Assembly (NCBI GenBank): GCA_002841695.1
Contig: PHAN01000009.1
Coordinates: 1-52,484, forward strand
Origin: Elusimicrobia bacterium HGW-Elusimicrobia-1
Lineage (GTDB): Bacteria > Elusimicrobiota > Endomicrobiia > PHAN01
Reading direction: 5' to 3'
Length of the DNA: 52,484 nt
The stretch's first letter is position 1, and each line of letters begins with the position of its first letter. The position numbers were made by a program, and so were the translations under genes. Under the pieces are notes generated by a model. The model did no database searches and was not told the DNA's origin. It saw nothing but the letters and a program-made list of their open reading frames with translations. Below are positions 42,029 through 49,677 of this stretch, piece by piece.

Positions 42029-42620
42029 TAAGAGTAAGAATGTTTTTGATATGGTAAGGCAGATGCAAGATTTGTATAAAGAGATAGGTGGGTTTATGAG
42101 ATACTTTGAAAAAATTGTCGGTGAGAATGACTATGAACCAATTACAAATTCTTCAACCGTGATAAAAGAAATTTCTCAGTCTTTGAATGATTCAGAATCT
42201 TGGCTTCCAATATGGATGTATCGGACATATCAGAATAAAAAGAATAAAAATGAGTTAATGTCAATCAATATTGCTTTAGATTATCCACTTTATCGCGATA
42301 GAATAATAGAACCATTAGTATTAATATCTAAAATTGAGGGCAAAAAAATTGACCGCGAATTTGCGTGGTATCCGTGGGATATATATTTTCATTTTAGAAC
42401 ACGTGAAAAACAAGTTGAAAAACAAAAAGACAAAGTTTATCTTTTAAAAGATTTAGATTTAGATAATAAAGATACAGAAGAAGAAGGAGTGATAAAAGGT
42501 AATTTTGAGGCAATTGAAAAATTAAAATTTATTGCAGTTCCTCTGATGGAAATTGAAAATGAAAAAGCAATAAAAGCAATAATAGAAAAATTGATAAACC
42601 CCCTTTTAGAAGTAGAATAG
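42021..42620 (+). CDS. Unknown partner of the nuclease gene
   Basis: I do not recognise this 199-residue protein. It is acidic and soluble, with a helical start (KNVFDMVRQMQDLYKEIGGFMRYFEKIVGE), a beta-rich middle containing SESWLPIWMYRTYQ and SINIALDYPLYRDRIIEPLVL, a run of charged residues (LDLDNKDTEEEG) and a last helix. Its start lies inside the end of the nuclease gene, so the two are translated together and may form a complex, for example nuclease and regulator. Base composition matches the nuclease gene. Confidence 0.7.
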   Translation: MLDKSKNVFDMVRQMQDLYKEIGGFMRYFEKIVGENDYEPITNSSTVIKEISQSLNDSESWLPIWMYRTYQNKKNKNELMSINIALDYPLYRDRIIEPLVLISKIEGKKIDREFAWYPWDIYFHFRTREKQVEKQKDKVYLLKDLDLDNKDTEEEGVIKGNFEAIEKLKFIAVPLMEIENEKAIKAIIEKLINPLLEVE

Positions 42621-42658
42621 TAAAACATCTAACAAGTTTACTTTTTTGATTATTATAA

Positions 42659-42745
42659 CAGTGTGGCGTTGGAAGGAATAAATCCTGCACTATAAATAAA
42701 GAAAACCTTCTTGCAGACAAAAACTGCGGAAGGTTTTTTATTTTT
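42659..42745 (+). ncRNA. 87-base leader RNA with terminator, copy F
   Basis: Same length and order of parts as copy E, seven differences in 87 bases. In the terminator stem GCGG/CCGC of copy E has become GCAG/CTGC, a paired change that keeps the helix. The T-run ends about ten bases before the GGGAGGG ribosome site of the AAA+ gene. A promoter is less obvious than for copy E. Confidence 0.7.
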
Positions 42746-42765
42746 AGAAACGGGAGGGTAAAAAA

Positions 42766-44073
42766 ATGGGGCCGCCAACAGAATTGCATAAATCGACAAT
42801 GGAATGGGTAGCGGGTTCTCTTGCAAATGCGATGCAGTCCCCGGTTAAATTATTAGATACTTTTTTTGTGGATATTGATTCAGAAGAGATTTGTTTATTT
42901 TTCGGTTGCAAAAGAGACGAGTTGTTTTTAATAAGAGGGGGCGTTTTTTATTACAATGAAAAATTTTTTAAGATTTTAACCGAATATTTTACCGCGAATG
43001 GTTTTACGAAAATAAAAGAGACTGGCAAATGGAAAACAGCAATGAATCTTGCCATACATTCGGGCGAAAAGTCCAATCCGCTTATTGACGGGCTTCAATT
43101 CTATGAAAATCATAAAGATAAATTGGTTTTGTCCTGCGGATGTTTTAATCCGTTTGAAAGAAGGACCTTTTTCTACATAGATTTTATTGTTCACAAAGAG
43201 TGCAGGGAAATCGTTTCAACGATTTACAATCGTATTTTCTCCGATTGCTCTCTGAAAGGAAAAATTATTACAAAGGACAGGGAAGAAATTTGCCTTGATA
43301 GAAAATATTCTTTCGATGAACTTGTTCTCGATAATGAAAAAATACAACTCATCAAGGAAAACACAATCGGGTTTTTAAAAAACAAAGATATTTTTAGTAA
43401 ATACAACATACCGTTTAAACGTGGGATTATTTTGGAAGGTTCGCCCGGGAACGGAAAAACACTCCTCGGCAAAATATTGGCTTCAACTGGTATGTTCACG
43501 GTTATATGGATAACCCCCAGGGGTTTTACGGGGTCGGAAAGCGCCGAACTGGTAAAAAGGATATATGAATTTGGGAATAAACTTTCGCCGACATTAATAT
43601 TTTGGGAGGATGTGGACCTAACAATTTCAAACAGGCAAGGTAACAAAGATAATGCAATATTAGGCGAACTGTTAAACCAACTTGACGGATTAAACGCCAT
43701 TTCGGGCATAGTAACTATTGCGACTACAAATATGACGGAAGCGCTGGATAATGCATTGAGTCATAGACCTAACAGATTTGACCTGCGCATAAAATTTGAT
43801 AACCCCGATTACAACACAAGAATAAAAATGCTTTCTAAATTCACGGAAGACGTAATTTTGTCGGACGATATAAAGTTTGAAATTATTGCAGAAAAATCGG
43901 AAGGGTTCAGCGGCGCCTGTATGAAAGAAATGGTTCTGGAGGCAAAGAAGTTCGCTATTATTGATGGGTCTTACAATGAGATGGATAAAATTATATTGAG
44001 AAAAGAATACATGGATAAATCATTAGAAAAAACTAAAAAAATAGTAGAAACAGTGACGCCTCTTGGTTTTTAG
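42766..44073 (+). CDS. AAA+ ATPase with unknown N-terminal domain
   Basis: The 435-residue protein has an N-terminal domain of about 190 residues that I do not recognise, then one AAA+ module. This has Walker A EGSPGNGKTLLGK near 224, pore-type segment PRGFTGSESAELV, Walker B TLIFWEDVDL, sensor 1 IATTNM, the arginine-finger stretch HRPNRFDLR and sensor 2 in GFSGACMKEMV. The layout is like BCS1/FtsH-related remodelling ATPases but without protease or membrane helix. A tandem 17-base duplication (GGTTTTTAGCGATA twice) spans its stop codon. Control by the leader RNA is likely. A defence or element-maintenance role is possible. Confidence 0.82.
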   Translation: MGPPTELHKSTMEWVAGSLANAMQSPVKLLDTFFVDIDSEEICLFFGCKRDELFLIRGGVFYYNEKFFKILTEYFTANGFTKIKETGKWKTAMNLAIHSGEKSNPLIDGLQFYENHKDKLVLSCGCFNPFERRTFFYIDFIVHKECREIVSTIYNRIFSDCSLKGKIITKDREEICLDRKYSFDELVLDNEKIQLIKENTIGFLKNKDIFSKYNIPFKRGIILEGSPGNGKTLLGKILASTGMFTVIWITPRGFTGSESAELVKRIYEFGNKLSPTLIFWEDVDLTISNRQGNKDNAILGELLNQLDGLNAISGIVTIATTNMTEALDNALSHRPNRFDLRIKFDNPDYNTRIKMLSKFTEDVILSDDIKFEIIAEKSEGFSGACMKEMVLEAKKFAIIDGSYNEMDKIILRKEYMDKSLEKTKKIVETVTPLGF

Positions 44074-44098
44074 CGATATTGGTTTTTAGCGATAATGG

Positions 44099-44149
44099 AA
44101 AAAGGCGGCAAAGGTATTTTTTGCATCTTTGTCTTTCCCCCGCCTTTTA
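44099..44149 (+). terminator. Terminator after the AAA+ gene
   Basis: AAAAAGGCGG and CCGCCTTTT arms enclose a 31-base loop and are followed by a short T-run and AATTAT. It ends the AAA+ transcript before the promoter of RNA copy C. Confidence 0.6.
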
Positions 44150-44173
44150 ATTATCCCATAGTAAAGCCCCTAC

Positions 44174-44203
44174 TTGACAACGCTCAAGATATTTAGGTAG
44201 AAT
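44174..44203 (+). promoter_or_regulatory. Promoter of RNA copy C
   Basis: TTGACA (44174-44179), 18 bases and TAGAAT (44198-44203). The transcript from about 44,210 to 44,368 would carry two extra hairpins (GATGCG...CGCATC and CGCCCC...GGGGCG) ahead of the conserved element. Confidence 0.65.
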
Positions 44204-44297
44204 CACCGGCAGATGCGGATTGGCAAACAATCGCATCGCCTCCGGCGCCCCGGTTTGTGGGGCGGCGGCGAAGCAGATAGTGTCGTAATTTCACATT

Positions 44298-44368
44298 AGT
44301 GCTTGTGGGGGATGCCCAAGGCACTTATTGGTTCCGCAGAAGGCGGAACTGGTAAGTGCCTTTTTTAA
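44298..44368 (+). ncRNA. Two-hairpin RNA element, copy C
   Basis: First hairpin GTGC...GCAC with inner TGGG/CCCA; second GGCACTTA...TAAGTGCC with inner TTCCGC/GCGGAA and a six-T run. GGCAC is shared by both. It lies in tandem with copy D, 172 bases upstream of it, and no gene separates them. Confidence 0.68.
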
Positions 44369-44404
44369 TTTACGCGGGTCCGCGACAAGTTCAAACACTT
44401 TGAC

Positions 44405-44433
44405 TTGACAAGAGGCCGTAATTTGAGTAAAAT
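44405..44433 (+). promoter_or_regulatory. Promoter of RNA copy D
   Basis: TTGACA (44405-44410), exactly 17 bases and TAAAAT (44428-44433). A transcript from about 44,440 ending at the T-run near 44,541 would be about 100 bases long. Confidence 0.7.
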
Positions 44434-44469
44434 CATGACAGTAGTAGGCAGTGTCACAATATCGTCACA

Positions 44470-44541
44470 GGTGCTTGTGGGAGACAAACCCAAGGCACTT
44501 ATCGAGCAAGTCGGGGACTTGCGCGGTAAGTGCCTTTTTTA
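44470..44541 (+). ncRNA. Two-hairpin RNA element, copy D
   Basis: First hairpin GTGC...GCAC with inner TGGG/CCCA and loop AGACAAA; second GGCACTTA...TAAGTGCC with inner GCAAGT/ACTTGC and a six-T run. It ends 43 bases before the small-protein gene of the excision module and has its own promoter. It therefore acts either as a leader-attenuator of that operon or as a free small RNA. Confidence 0.7.
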
Positions 44542-44583
44542 GTTTCAGCGGGCGCGCGATAAAATCGGCGTAAGGGTGTAAAT

Positions 44584-44922
44584 ATGTCCGCCAAAATAAA
44601 CGAACTCAAACTTAAAAATGCGTTACACCGGTTCTGTAGCGGCGAAACAACGGGCCGGATCCTGGCGAAACTCGCCGACGGAAACATCGTCCACGTGGAG
44701 ACGATGGAGCAAACGTTTCCGCGGGCGGGGGCGCCGGTCGGCAAGCCCGACGTGCTTCCGGCAAAGTGTGCCGCTTTCATAGAGCGGCGCATCGGGACGG
44801 ACTTCTTCGGCGACATTACCGTCGATATCATTCACGGCAAGATTCTCGACGTCAGAGTCAAAAAAATATACAAGCCGCGAGACATTGAAAAAGAAATCTG
44901 CGGCGCGGGGAGCGCTCGATGA
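44584..44922 (+). CDS. Small conserved protein paired with HTH, copy 2
   Basis: The 112-residue protein is a paralogue of the one at 25,175, with the shared FCxGxxTG segment near residue 18 and the VKKxY ending. The mid-part is more acidic. It is followed by the excisionase-like HTH with a four-base overlap and then the integrase, so the three form one operon behind RNA copy D. The family is not recognised. A role in recombination directionality or in control of the operon is an inference. Confidence 0.75.
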   Translation: MSAKINELKLKNALHRFCSGETTGRILAKLADGNIVHVETMEQTFPRAGAPVGKPDVLPAKCAAFIERRIGTDFFGDITVDIIHGKILDVRVKKIYKPRDIEKEICGAGSAR

Positions 44923-45128
44923 GCATCAAACGACTGCTTAATATAGACGAAGCCGCCGAGTACACCGGATTGAAAAAGAACACGCTTTATTCCTGGGTGT
45001 GCCAGCGACGACTGACTTTCGTGAAGTGCGGCCGGCGGACGATGTTCGACATAAAAGATTTGGAGCGGTGGATTGAGGCGAATAAAACCGAAGAAAAGAA
45101 AATTGCCGCGAAAAACGATATTTTGTAA
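44919..45128 (+). CDS. Excisionase-like HTH protein, copy 2
   Basis: The 69-residue protein has the HTH_17 fold: LLNIDEAAEYTGLKKNTLYSWVCQRRLTFVKCGRRTMFDIKDLERWIEA. This is the usual form of small excisionases (recombination directionality factors), and it lies directly upstream of the integrase. Its start overlaps the previous gene (ATGA). It most likely decides between integration and excision of this element. Compared with copy 1 it has a longer, lysine-rich tail. Confidence 0.88.
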   Translation: MSIKRLLNIDEAAEYTGLKKNTLYSWVCQRRLTFVKCGRRTMFDIKDLERWIEANKTEEKKIAAKNDIL

Positions 45129-45153
45129 AATACTTATGCGGGGAGAGAAACCA

Positions 45154-46341
45154 ATGGGACTCACGAGAAAAGGCGATAACTGGTTCATCGATTATTACGC
45201 CGGCGGCCGTCGGAAGAGAGAGAAAATCGGCGCGAGCAAAAAACTCGCCGAGCAGGTTCTCGCCAAAAGAAAAACCGAAATCGCCGAGAACAGGTATCTG
45301 GACATCAAAAAAGAGAAAAATATACCGTTTCAAAAGTTGACCGAACTTTATCTGTCATACGCGCGGACGAACAAAAAGTCGTTTTCAAACGACATTCATT
45401 ACATGAAAAAATTCATCGAGTTCTTCGGCGACAGAAACATCTCAGGGATAACGCCGCTTATGGTCGAGCAGTTCAAAGCCGCGCGCAAAGACGCCCTCTC
45501 CGAAGCGACGATAAACCGGTATCTTTCCGTCTTAAAACATATGTTCAACAAGGGTATCGAGTGGGGGCTTTGCGACGGCAATCCCGTCAAGAAAGTGAAG
45601 TTGTTCAAAGAGAACAATTCGCGTATCAGGTATCTGGAATTTGACGAGATGAATAAGCTACTCGATAACTGCTCGGATTTCCTCAAACCCGTCATATTGA
45701 CGGCTCTGAATACCGGAATGCGGCAGGGCGAAATACTCAATCTTAAGACGGAAGATGTTGACTTAAAAAGAAAAATAATATATATTAGAAAAAGCAAAAG
45801 CGGCGAATCGAGAGAGTGCCCGATAAACTCGGTTCTGTCGGAAACTTTTCAATCGCTCGAAAAAAATCCGAAAAGCCCGCACATTTTTTTGGATAACGAA
45901 GGGCAGAAACTGGGCCGCTTCGTGGTGAGATATTCTTTTGAAAAAGCGGTCAAACAGGCGGGCATCGAAGATTTTCACTTTCACGATTTGAGGCACACTT
46001 TCGCTTCGCATCTGGTTATGGCAGGCGTGGATATTATGACAGTCAAAGAACTTTTGGGACACAAAACACTGAAGATGACTTTGCGTTACAGCCATCTTTC
46101 GCCCGGTCATAAGAGCGCGGCGGTCGAGACGCTGGGCGCGAGCTTGCGGAAAAATATGGACACTTTTTGGACACTTGAGGGTGGTCGGGAAGAAAAAGGC
46201 GTTTCGGATGGTATACAAAAATCACTGAAAAATGATACAATAGATGACAATGGGCAGGTGGCGGAGTGGTTAATCGCACCAGACTGTAAATCTGGCGTCC
46301 TTAGGACTGCGAAGGTTCGAATCCTTCCCTGCCCATTTTGA
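45154..46341 (+). CDS. int: Tyrosine recombinase (integrase)
   Basis: The integrase inserts and excises the element at tRNA-Tyr. A basic N-terminal arm-binding domain (RKGDNWFIDYYAGGRRKREKIGASKKLAEQVL) and a SAM-like core-binding domain are followed by the catalytic domain. Its active-site residues are R in TALNTGMRQGEIL, K in RKSKSGESRECPI, HxxR in FHDLRHTFASH, H in LLGHKTLKMTLRYSH and the tyrosine in that last segment. I chose the ATG at 45154 because GGGGAGAG lies seven bases upstream; an ATG at 45136 next to a TAAAAT box is possible. The last 29 residues are translated from the tRNA gene, giving 395 residues. In the circle the protein would be 391 residues with a different end. Confidence 0.93.
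   Translation: MGLTRKGDNWFIDYYAGGRRKREKIGASKKLAEQVLAKRKTEIAENRYLDIKKEKNIPFQKLTELYLSYARTNKKSFSNDIHYMKKFIEFFGDRNISGITPLMVEQFKAARKDALSEATINRYLSVLKHMFNKGIEWGLCDGNPVKKVKLFKENNSRIRYLEFDEMNKLLDNCSDFLKPVILTALNTGMRQGEILNLKTEDVDLKRKIIYIRKSKSGESRECPINSVLSETFQSLEKNPKSPHIFLDNEGQKLGRFVVRYSFEKAVKQAGIEDFHFHDLRHTFASHLVMAGVDIMTVKELLGHKTLKMTLRYSHLSPGHKSAAVETLGASLRKNMDTFWTLEGGREEKGVSDGIQKSLKNDTIDDNGQVAEWLIAPDCKSGVLRTAKVRILPCPF
46156..46176. repeat. Arm-type repeat pair inside int
   Basis: A tandem of TGGACACTT units identical over 21 bases to 17347-17367. It lies 76 bases before the right core and encodes MDTFWTL of the integrase. Confidence 0.6.
46252..46335 (+). tRNA. tRNA-Tyr (GTA), attR site
   Basis: The 84-base class II tRNA has acceptor GGGCAGG/CCTGCCC with discriminator A, anticodon stem CCAGA/TCTGG with loop CTGTAAA (anticodon GTA), a long variable arm and the T-arm GAAGGTTCGAATCCTTC. 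CCA is not encoded. Bases 1-39 come from the element and the rest from the chromosome, so the gene was rebuilt on insertion. Its present upstream sequence has TACAAT about 16 bases ahead but no clear -35, so expression may depend on the integrase transcript. Confidence 0.97.
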
Positions 46342-46390
46342 TACAGTAGTCAGCGAATAGTGGTGAGTTAAACCTGTTTTGGTCCGCAAG

Positions 46391-46430
46391 CCCGCGTCTT
46401 TACATTAAAAGAGAGCGGGTTTTTTGTTTT
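46391..46430 (+). terminator. Terminator after tRNA-Tyr
   Basis: CCCGC and GCGGG arms with inner TCTTT/AAAGA pairing are followed by TTTTTTGTTTTT. It ends the int and tRNA-Tyr transcript facing the convergent lipoprotein operon. Confidence 0.75.
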
Positions 46431-47461
46431 TACTCTCCGCCGAGAAAATCGTTTTTAATCTTACGCTCGAACAAATCGCCCAGAATTTTAAGCCCCGCGA
46501 TGCGTGCTTTTTGAAACGCTGTTTTATCGTCGGGATTGGACTCGCTGCCGGATGCGGCGGCGGCTATTATAACCTTGCCGGAATCTCTGACCTCGACGCG
46601 GCCTTCCCATCGGTAATATTTCCACGCGACCTGAGTCGCGCGCGAAAACTCCGAGACGTCGAACCGCGCGTCGACATCCATCGACACGGATGCGGAGTCC
46701 GTCGAAGCTCCGTCGGCGAAGGCGACCACGGCAAATCCCAGTTTTGTCAGGCGTCTTGTAAGCTCGACGGCAAACTCCCCGGACAAGCCGTCGGCGGCGT
46801 TTACCCTGAAAGTCGTGCGGCTCTTGGCGTCGGCGATTTCGGACTCTATCGAGGAAAATGACAAGTCGTCGGGCAGGGGCGGCGACGGCATGTCGTCCAC
46901 GACTCGGCGGCGCAGATAAAGGCCGTCGCGGACAGAGGCGGCGGAGCGCGCTTCGGATAGATTTTTGAGTTTTTCCGCGAAGGACATTGTCTGTCGCGCG
47001 GATTCCAGCGACTTCATTACTTTTTCTTCTGCGGAAAGTATTTTCAGCGAAAGTTCGCGGCGGTATTTGGCCTTATCGAGCACCGCCAGCGCCCAGTAGA
47101 CCTTGTCTTTTTTGTCGTACCACATCTGGGCGATTTCCACGCCCTCGACGGTATCGACGACTTTGCTTTCGGTCTTCTGAACCACGTCAACGGATATTTC
47201 CGCGCGGCCGCCGGTGGCTTCCGAAGAACGTTCGGAAGACGTCTCGACAGTCGCCTGCTCGATGCGCATACTGAATGCTTTGGCGATTTCCGCCCGGGCG
47301 ACGTCGCGCGAGGAATCCATCGTGGAACCGGCGCCCACGCCCGTTATGAAGCCGGCGGCCGGATATTTTTTGCTCTGCCCGGAAAGCCATTCGGGCGCGG
47401 CGAAACCTGTCGAGGCGAAGAATAAGGCCAGAACAGCCGCGGAAATAATTTTTTTTGTCAT
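46430..47461 (-). CDS. LPP20-like secreted envelope protein
   Basis: The 343-residue protein has a signal peptide (KKIISAAVLALFFASTGFA) and then an LPP20-type start: APEWLSGQSKKYPAAGFITGVGAGSTMDSSRDVARAEIAKAFSMRIEQ. Two more domains follow, a coiled region near 170-215 and a DUF-like ending with RVEVRDSGKVIIAAAASG. The ATG at 47461 follows AAGGAG, so the longer frame to 47503 is not used. Family members are periplasmic or outer-membrane proteins that occur with LpoB and COG3014 lipoproteins, exactly the neighbours here. Its precise role is unknown. Confidence 0.78.
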   Translation of the reverse strand: MTKKIISAAVLALFFASTGFAAPEWLSGQSKKYPAAGFITGVGAGSTMDSSRDVARAEIAKAFSMRIEQATVETSSERSSEATGGRAEISVDVVQKTESKVVDTVEGVEIAQMWYDKKDKVYWALAVLDKAKYRRELSLKILSAEEKVMKSLESARQTMSFAEKLKNLSEARSAASVRDGLYLRRRVVDDMPSPPLPDDLSFSSIESEIADAKSRTTFRVNAADGLSGEFAVELTRRLTKLGFAVVAFADGASTDSASVSMDVDARFDVSEFSRATQVAWKYYRWEGRVEVRDSGKVIIAAAASGSESNPDDKTAFQKARIAGLKILGDLFERKIKNDFLGGE

Positions 47462-47477
47462 TTTCGTCTCCTTAAAA

Positions 47478-48920
47478 TCACATCGCCGAACGCAACGCCG
47501 CAAAAGTTCTGCGGCCTTTACGCACGGACACGCTTTTGATTGTTTCCGACGTCACTTTATATCCGGCGTTGTCGTAAAAATCTACCACGATATCGTAAGT
47601 CCCCGTCGCCGCCGGCAACCTTGCCAGAAATATTTTATCCGGAAGCGTTCGCCACGACCTTTTGTCGGCCAATTCCGTGGCCGCCGCCGCGCCGGCGACG
47701 ATTTTTTGGGCCAGCCAGCCGAGCGCTCTGTCATTGCTTGATTTGGCGACTTCCGCGCCGATTTTTTTTGAAAGCGCGTATTTTACGGCTGAACGCGCGA
47801 TGGTCTTTGCGCGGATGCGGCCGATTCTTTCGTCGAGAACTTTGACCGCTATGGCGCCTATGTCCTCGGCCATCTCGGCGCGGGCCGTCGCGCTCGCGGG
47901 GGGCGCGTTACCGTCGGGCGGCTGTTCGGCGGAAGCCCTGAGCGCGACATCGAACCGCGCCGCGCGATAGGGCGACGGCGCATATTTGGGAAAGGCCATA
48001 ACGACTTGGTCCTCCGCGGCAATAGAGCGGGCAATACGTCCGGCCTGCTCCACTTGCGAGACGTCGTCGCCGCGGGCTTCCACGGAACCCACGTGAATCC
48101 AAGCCCGCCCGAAACTTATCTCAAAGAACGAATCAATCTTTACGGGCGACAACCCCGCGTAAAGCACAATGACTATCTCGCCCGAATCCGCGGCGGCGAC
48201 ATCTTTTGACTGAACCCCGCGCTTGCTTATTATCTCCCGCGCGCGATCTTTCATTCCCAGCCGCTCCGCGGTGCGGACGGCATCGGCGGCAAGACGCGCG
48301 GGCGGAGGTGTGCCGTAGTTTTTCAGGTAAGCGTCGTAGGCGTCGAGCGCTCTCAGGTAAGAAACATGAGCGGAGTTGATTTCCCCCGCTTCCTCCTGTA
48401 TCAACCCCGACAGATACCGCGCGAACGCGTCTTCGCGGTAGGACATTTTTCCGTCGTAGTGCGTTTCCAGAGTTCTTAGCACGTGATCGGCGCGGCGCGT
48501 TTCGACCAGGGCGGCTTCGTAATCGTCGAGGAGCACATAATTCAGCGCCGAAAAAACGTGAATGAGAACCCGCTCAAAGTCCTCGCCGTAATAAGGTCTT
48601 ACGTTATCGCTGACCAGAAACGTGGCCGCTTCCGCGGATATGCTTTTGGTGAATAGTTCGCGCGAAAGCTGCTGCGCCGTCTCAAAGGCCTCGTTCGACG
48701 CGCGGTAATCTCCCGCCAGATGCAGCAAAAATCCTCTGTCTAAAAAATAGAGCAGATCGTTCTTGGCTCCGTAAATTTTCTTGCGCGACTCTCCGGCGAA
48801 AGCGCCCGCCTCGGCGTACCTGGAATCCCGCACAAGGCCGTTAATCCTCTCGTAATATCCGCCGGTGGATGCGCAGCCGGCGACAAGAAAAAGCGCGGCG
48901 GGCAGCAACAACCGTTTCAT
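47478..48920 (-). CDS. COG3014-type lipoprotein with TPR-like repeats
   Basis: The 480-residue protein starts with a lipoprotein signal (LLLPAALFLVAGC, lipid-modified Cys near residue 16). Residues 25-240 are TPR-like helices (LLYFLDRGFLLHLAGDYRASNEAFETAQQL, VLIHVFSALNYVLLDDYEAALVETRRADH). The second half is beta-rich with EIVIVLYAGLSP and a conserved ALSKKIGAEVAKSSNDRALGWLAQKI stretch. This matches the COG3014 family that sits beside lpoB in many Gram-negative genomes. A role in cell-wall synthesis or lipoprotein function is suggested by that linkage only. Confidence 0.75.
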   Translation of the reverse strand: MKRLLLPAALFLVAGCASTGGYYERINGLVRDSRYAEAGAFAGESRKKIYGAKNDLLYFLDRGFLLHLAGDYRASNEAFETAQQLSRELFTKSISAEAATFLVSDNVRPYYGEDFERVLIHVFSALNYVLLDDYEAALVETRRADHVLRTLETHYDGKMSYREDAFARYLSGLIQEEAGEINSAHVSYLRALDAYDAYLKNYGTPPPARLAADAVRTAERLGMKDRAREIISKRGVQSKDVAAADSGEIVIVLYAGLSPVKIDSFFEISFGRAWIHVGSVEARGDDVSQVEQAGRIARSIAAEDQVVMAFPKYAPSPYRAARFDVALRASAEQPPDGNAPPASATARAEMAEDIGAIAVKVLDERIGRIRAKTIARSAVKYALSKKIGAEVAKSSNDRALGWLAQKIVAGAAAATELADKRSWRTLPDKIFLARLPAATGTYDIVVDFYDNAGYKVTSETIKSVSVRKGRRTFAALRSAM

Positions 48921-48939
48921 TTTATTATATCTCGGCGGA

Positions 48940-49545
48940 TTACGGCCTGTAATTAGGACGCTCCACGACCTTTTTGATTTTTTTCTGGCCTATCCAAACT
49001 TTCTCGTTAGTCAGTATATTTATCATCTCGAGTTCAACCTGATAATATTTAAGCTGGGTCTTTCCGGCCTCGTCGAGGATAGTGTTAATCTGGCCTTTTA
49101 CCATAAAGTCGGCGCCGTGCTCCTGGCCCATACTTTTGGCGGTTTCGATTGAGGCGTGTTCCGCCTGCTCCATACGCTCTTGTCTTATCTCGCCGCGCTG
49201 CTCGCTCGACGCCACGAAAGATACTCTGCCCGAATTTATCAACTCTCTTTCGAGATCCTTTACGAATGTCTCGGTGTTGATATGCTCGTGGCTTTTATTG
49301 AGCACGCTGCCGACGATAACGCGCGGCTGGGCGCCTTTTGCCGACGAGAAATTGCTTATCCAAGCGCGCGAGAGGGCGTCTTTTATCATCTCTTCGGACA
49401 CCATGCGCGAATCCGTGTCGTTCCAGTTTCCGCTCAAATCAATCTGTTCTTCCACGCCCACGCGCTGAACCTTGGGCACCGTGCGGCAGCCCGACAGAAA
49501 TACCGCAGTCATCGCGGCGGCAAAGCAAAAAACAAGAATCCTCAT
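48940..49545 (-). CDS. LpoB-like penicillin-binding protein activator
   Basis: The 201-residue lipoprotein has signal RILVFCFAAAMTAVFLSGC and the LpoB fold pattern: QIDLSGNWNDTDSRMVSEEMIKDAL, PRVIVGSVLNKSHEHINTETFVKDLERELINSGRV, then GADFMVKGQINTI and ITNEKVWIG-like ILTNEKVWIGQKKIKKVV. LpoB reaches through the peptidoglycan from the outer membrane to stimulate PBP1b. The GGAGG just upstream fixes the ATG at 49545; the longer frame to 49689 has no such support. It is the first gene of the three-gene lipoprotein operon and diverges from the methyltransferase. Confidence 0.87.
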   Translation of the reverse strand: MRILVFCFAAAMTAVFLSGCRTVPKVQRVGVEEQIDLSGNWNDTDSRMVSEEMIKDALSRAWISNFSSAKGAQPRVIVGSVLNKSHEHINTETFVKDLERELINSGRVSFVASSEQRGEIRQERMEQAEHASIETAKSMGQEHGADFMVKGQINTILDEAGKTQLKYYQVELEMINILTNEKVWIGQKKIKKVVERPNYRP

Positions 49546-49665
49546 ACGGCCTCCATAGACGCGGAGCGCCTCCCATCGGCGTCCGCTTTTTCTTAGTTGA
49601 ACATTGCATAATATTATACATATTTTGACGCAAAACAAAAGAGGCGTGCCGACGACACATTTTGA

Positions 49666-49671
49666 TAAAAT
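49666..49671 (+). promoter_or_regulatory. Extended -10 of the methyltransferase gene
   Basis: TGATAAAAT (TAAAAT at 49666-49671) ends six bases before the ATG at 49678, so the mRNA would be leaderless or start within the gene. The same TTTTGATAAAATA arrangement precedes the ATG at 312. Confidence 0.4.
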
Positions 49672-49677
49672 ATCCGC

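Noticed and set aside
40243-42745. Leaders E and F as retron msr-msd RNA
   Set aside because: No reverse transcriptase is encoded anywhere in the window and each copy ends in a terminator next to a ribosome site.
46252-46341. C-terminal residues of the integrase as a conserved domain
   Set aside because: They are the translation of the tRNA-Tyr gene (GQVAEWLIAPDCKS and onward), not a protein domain.
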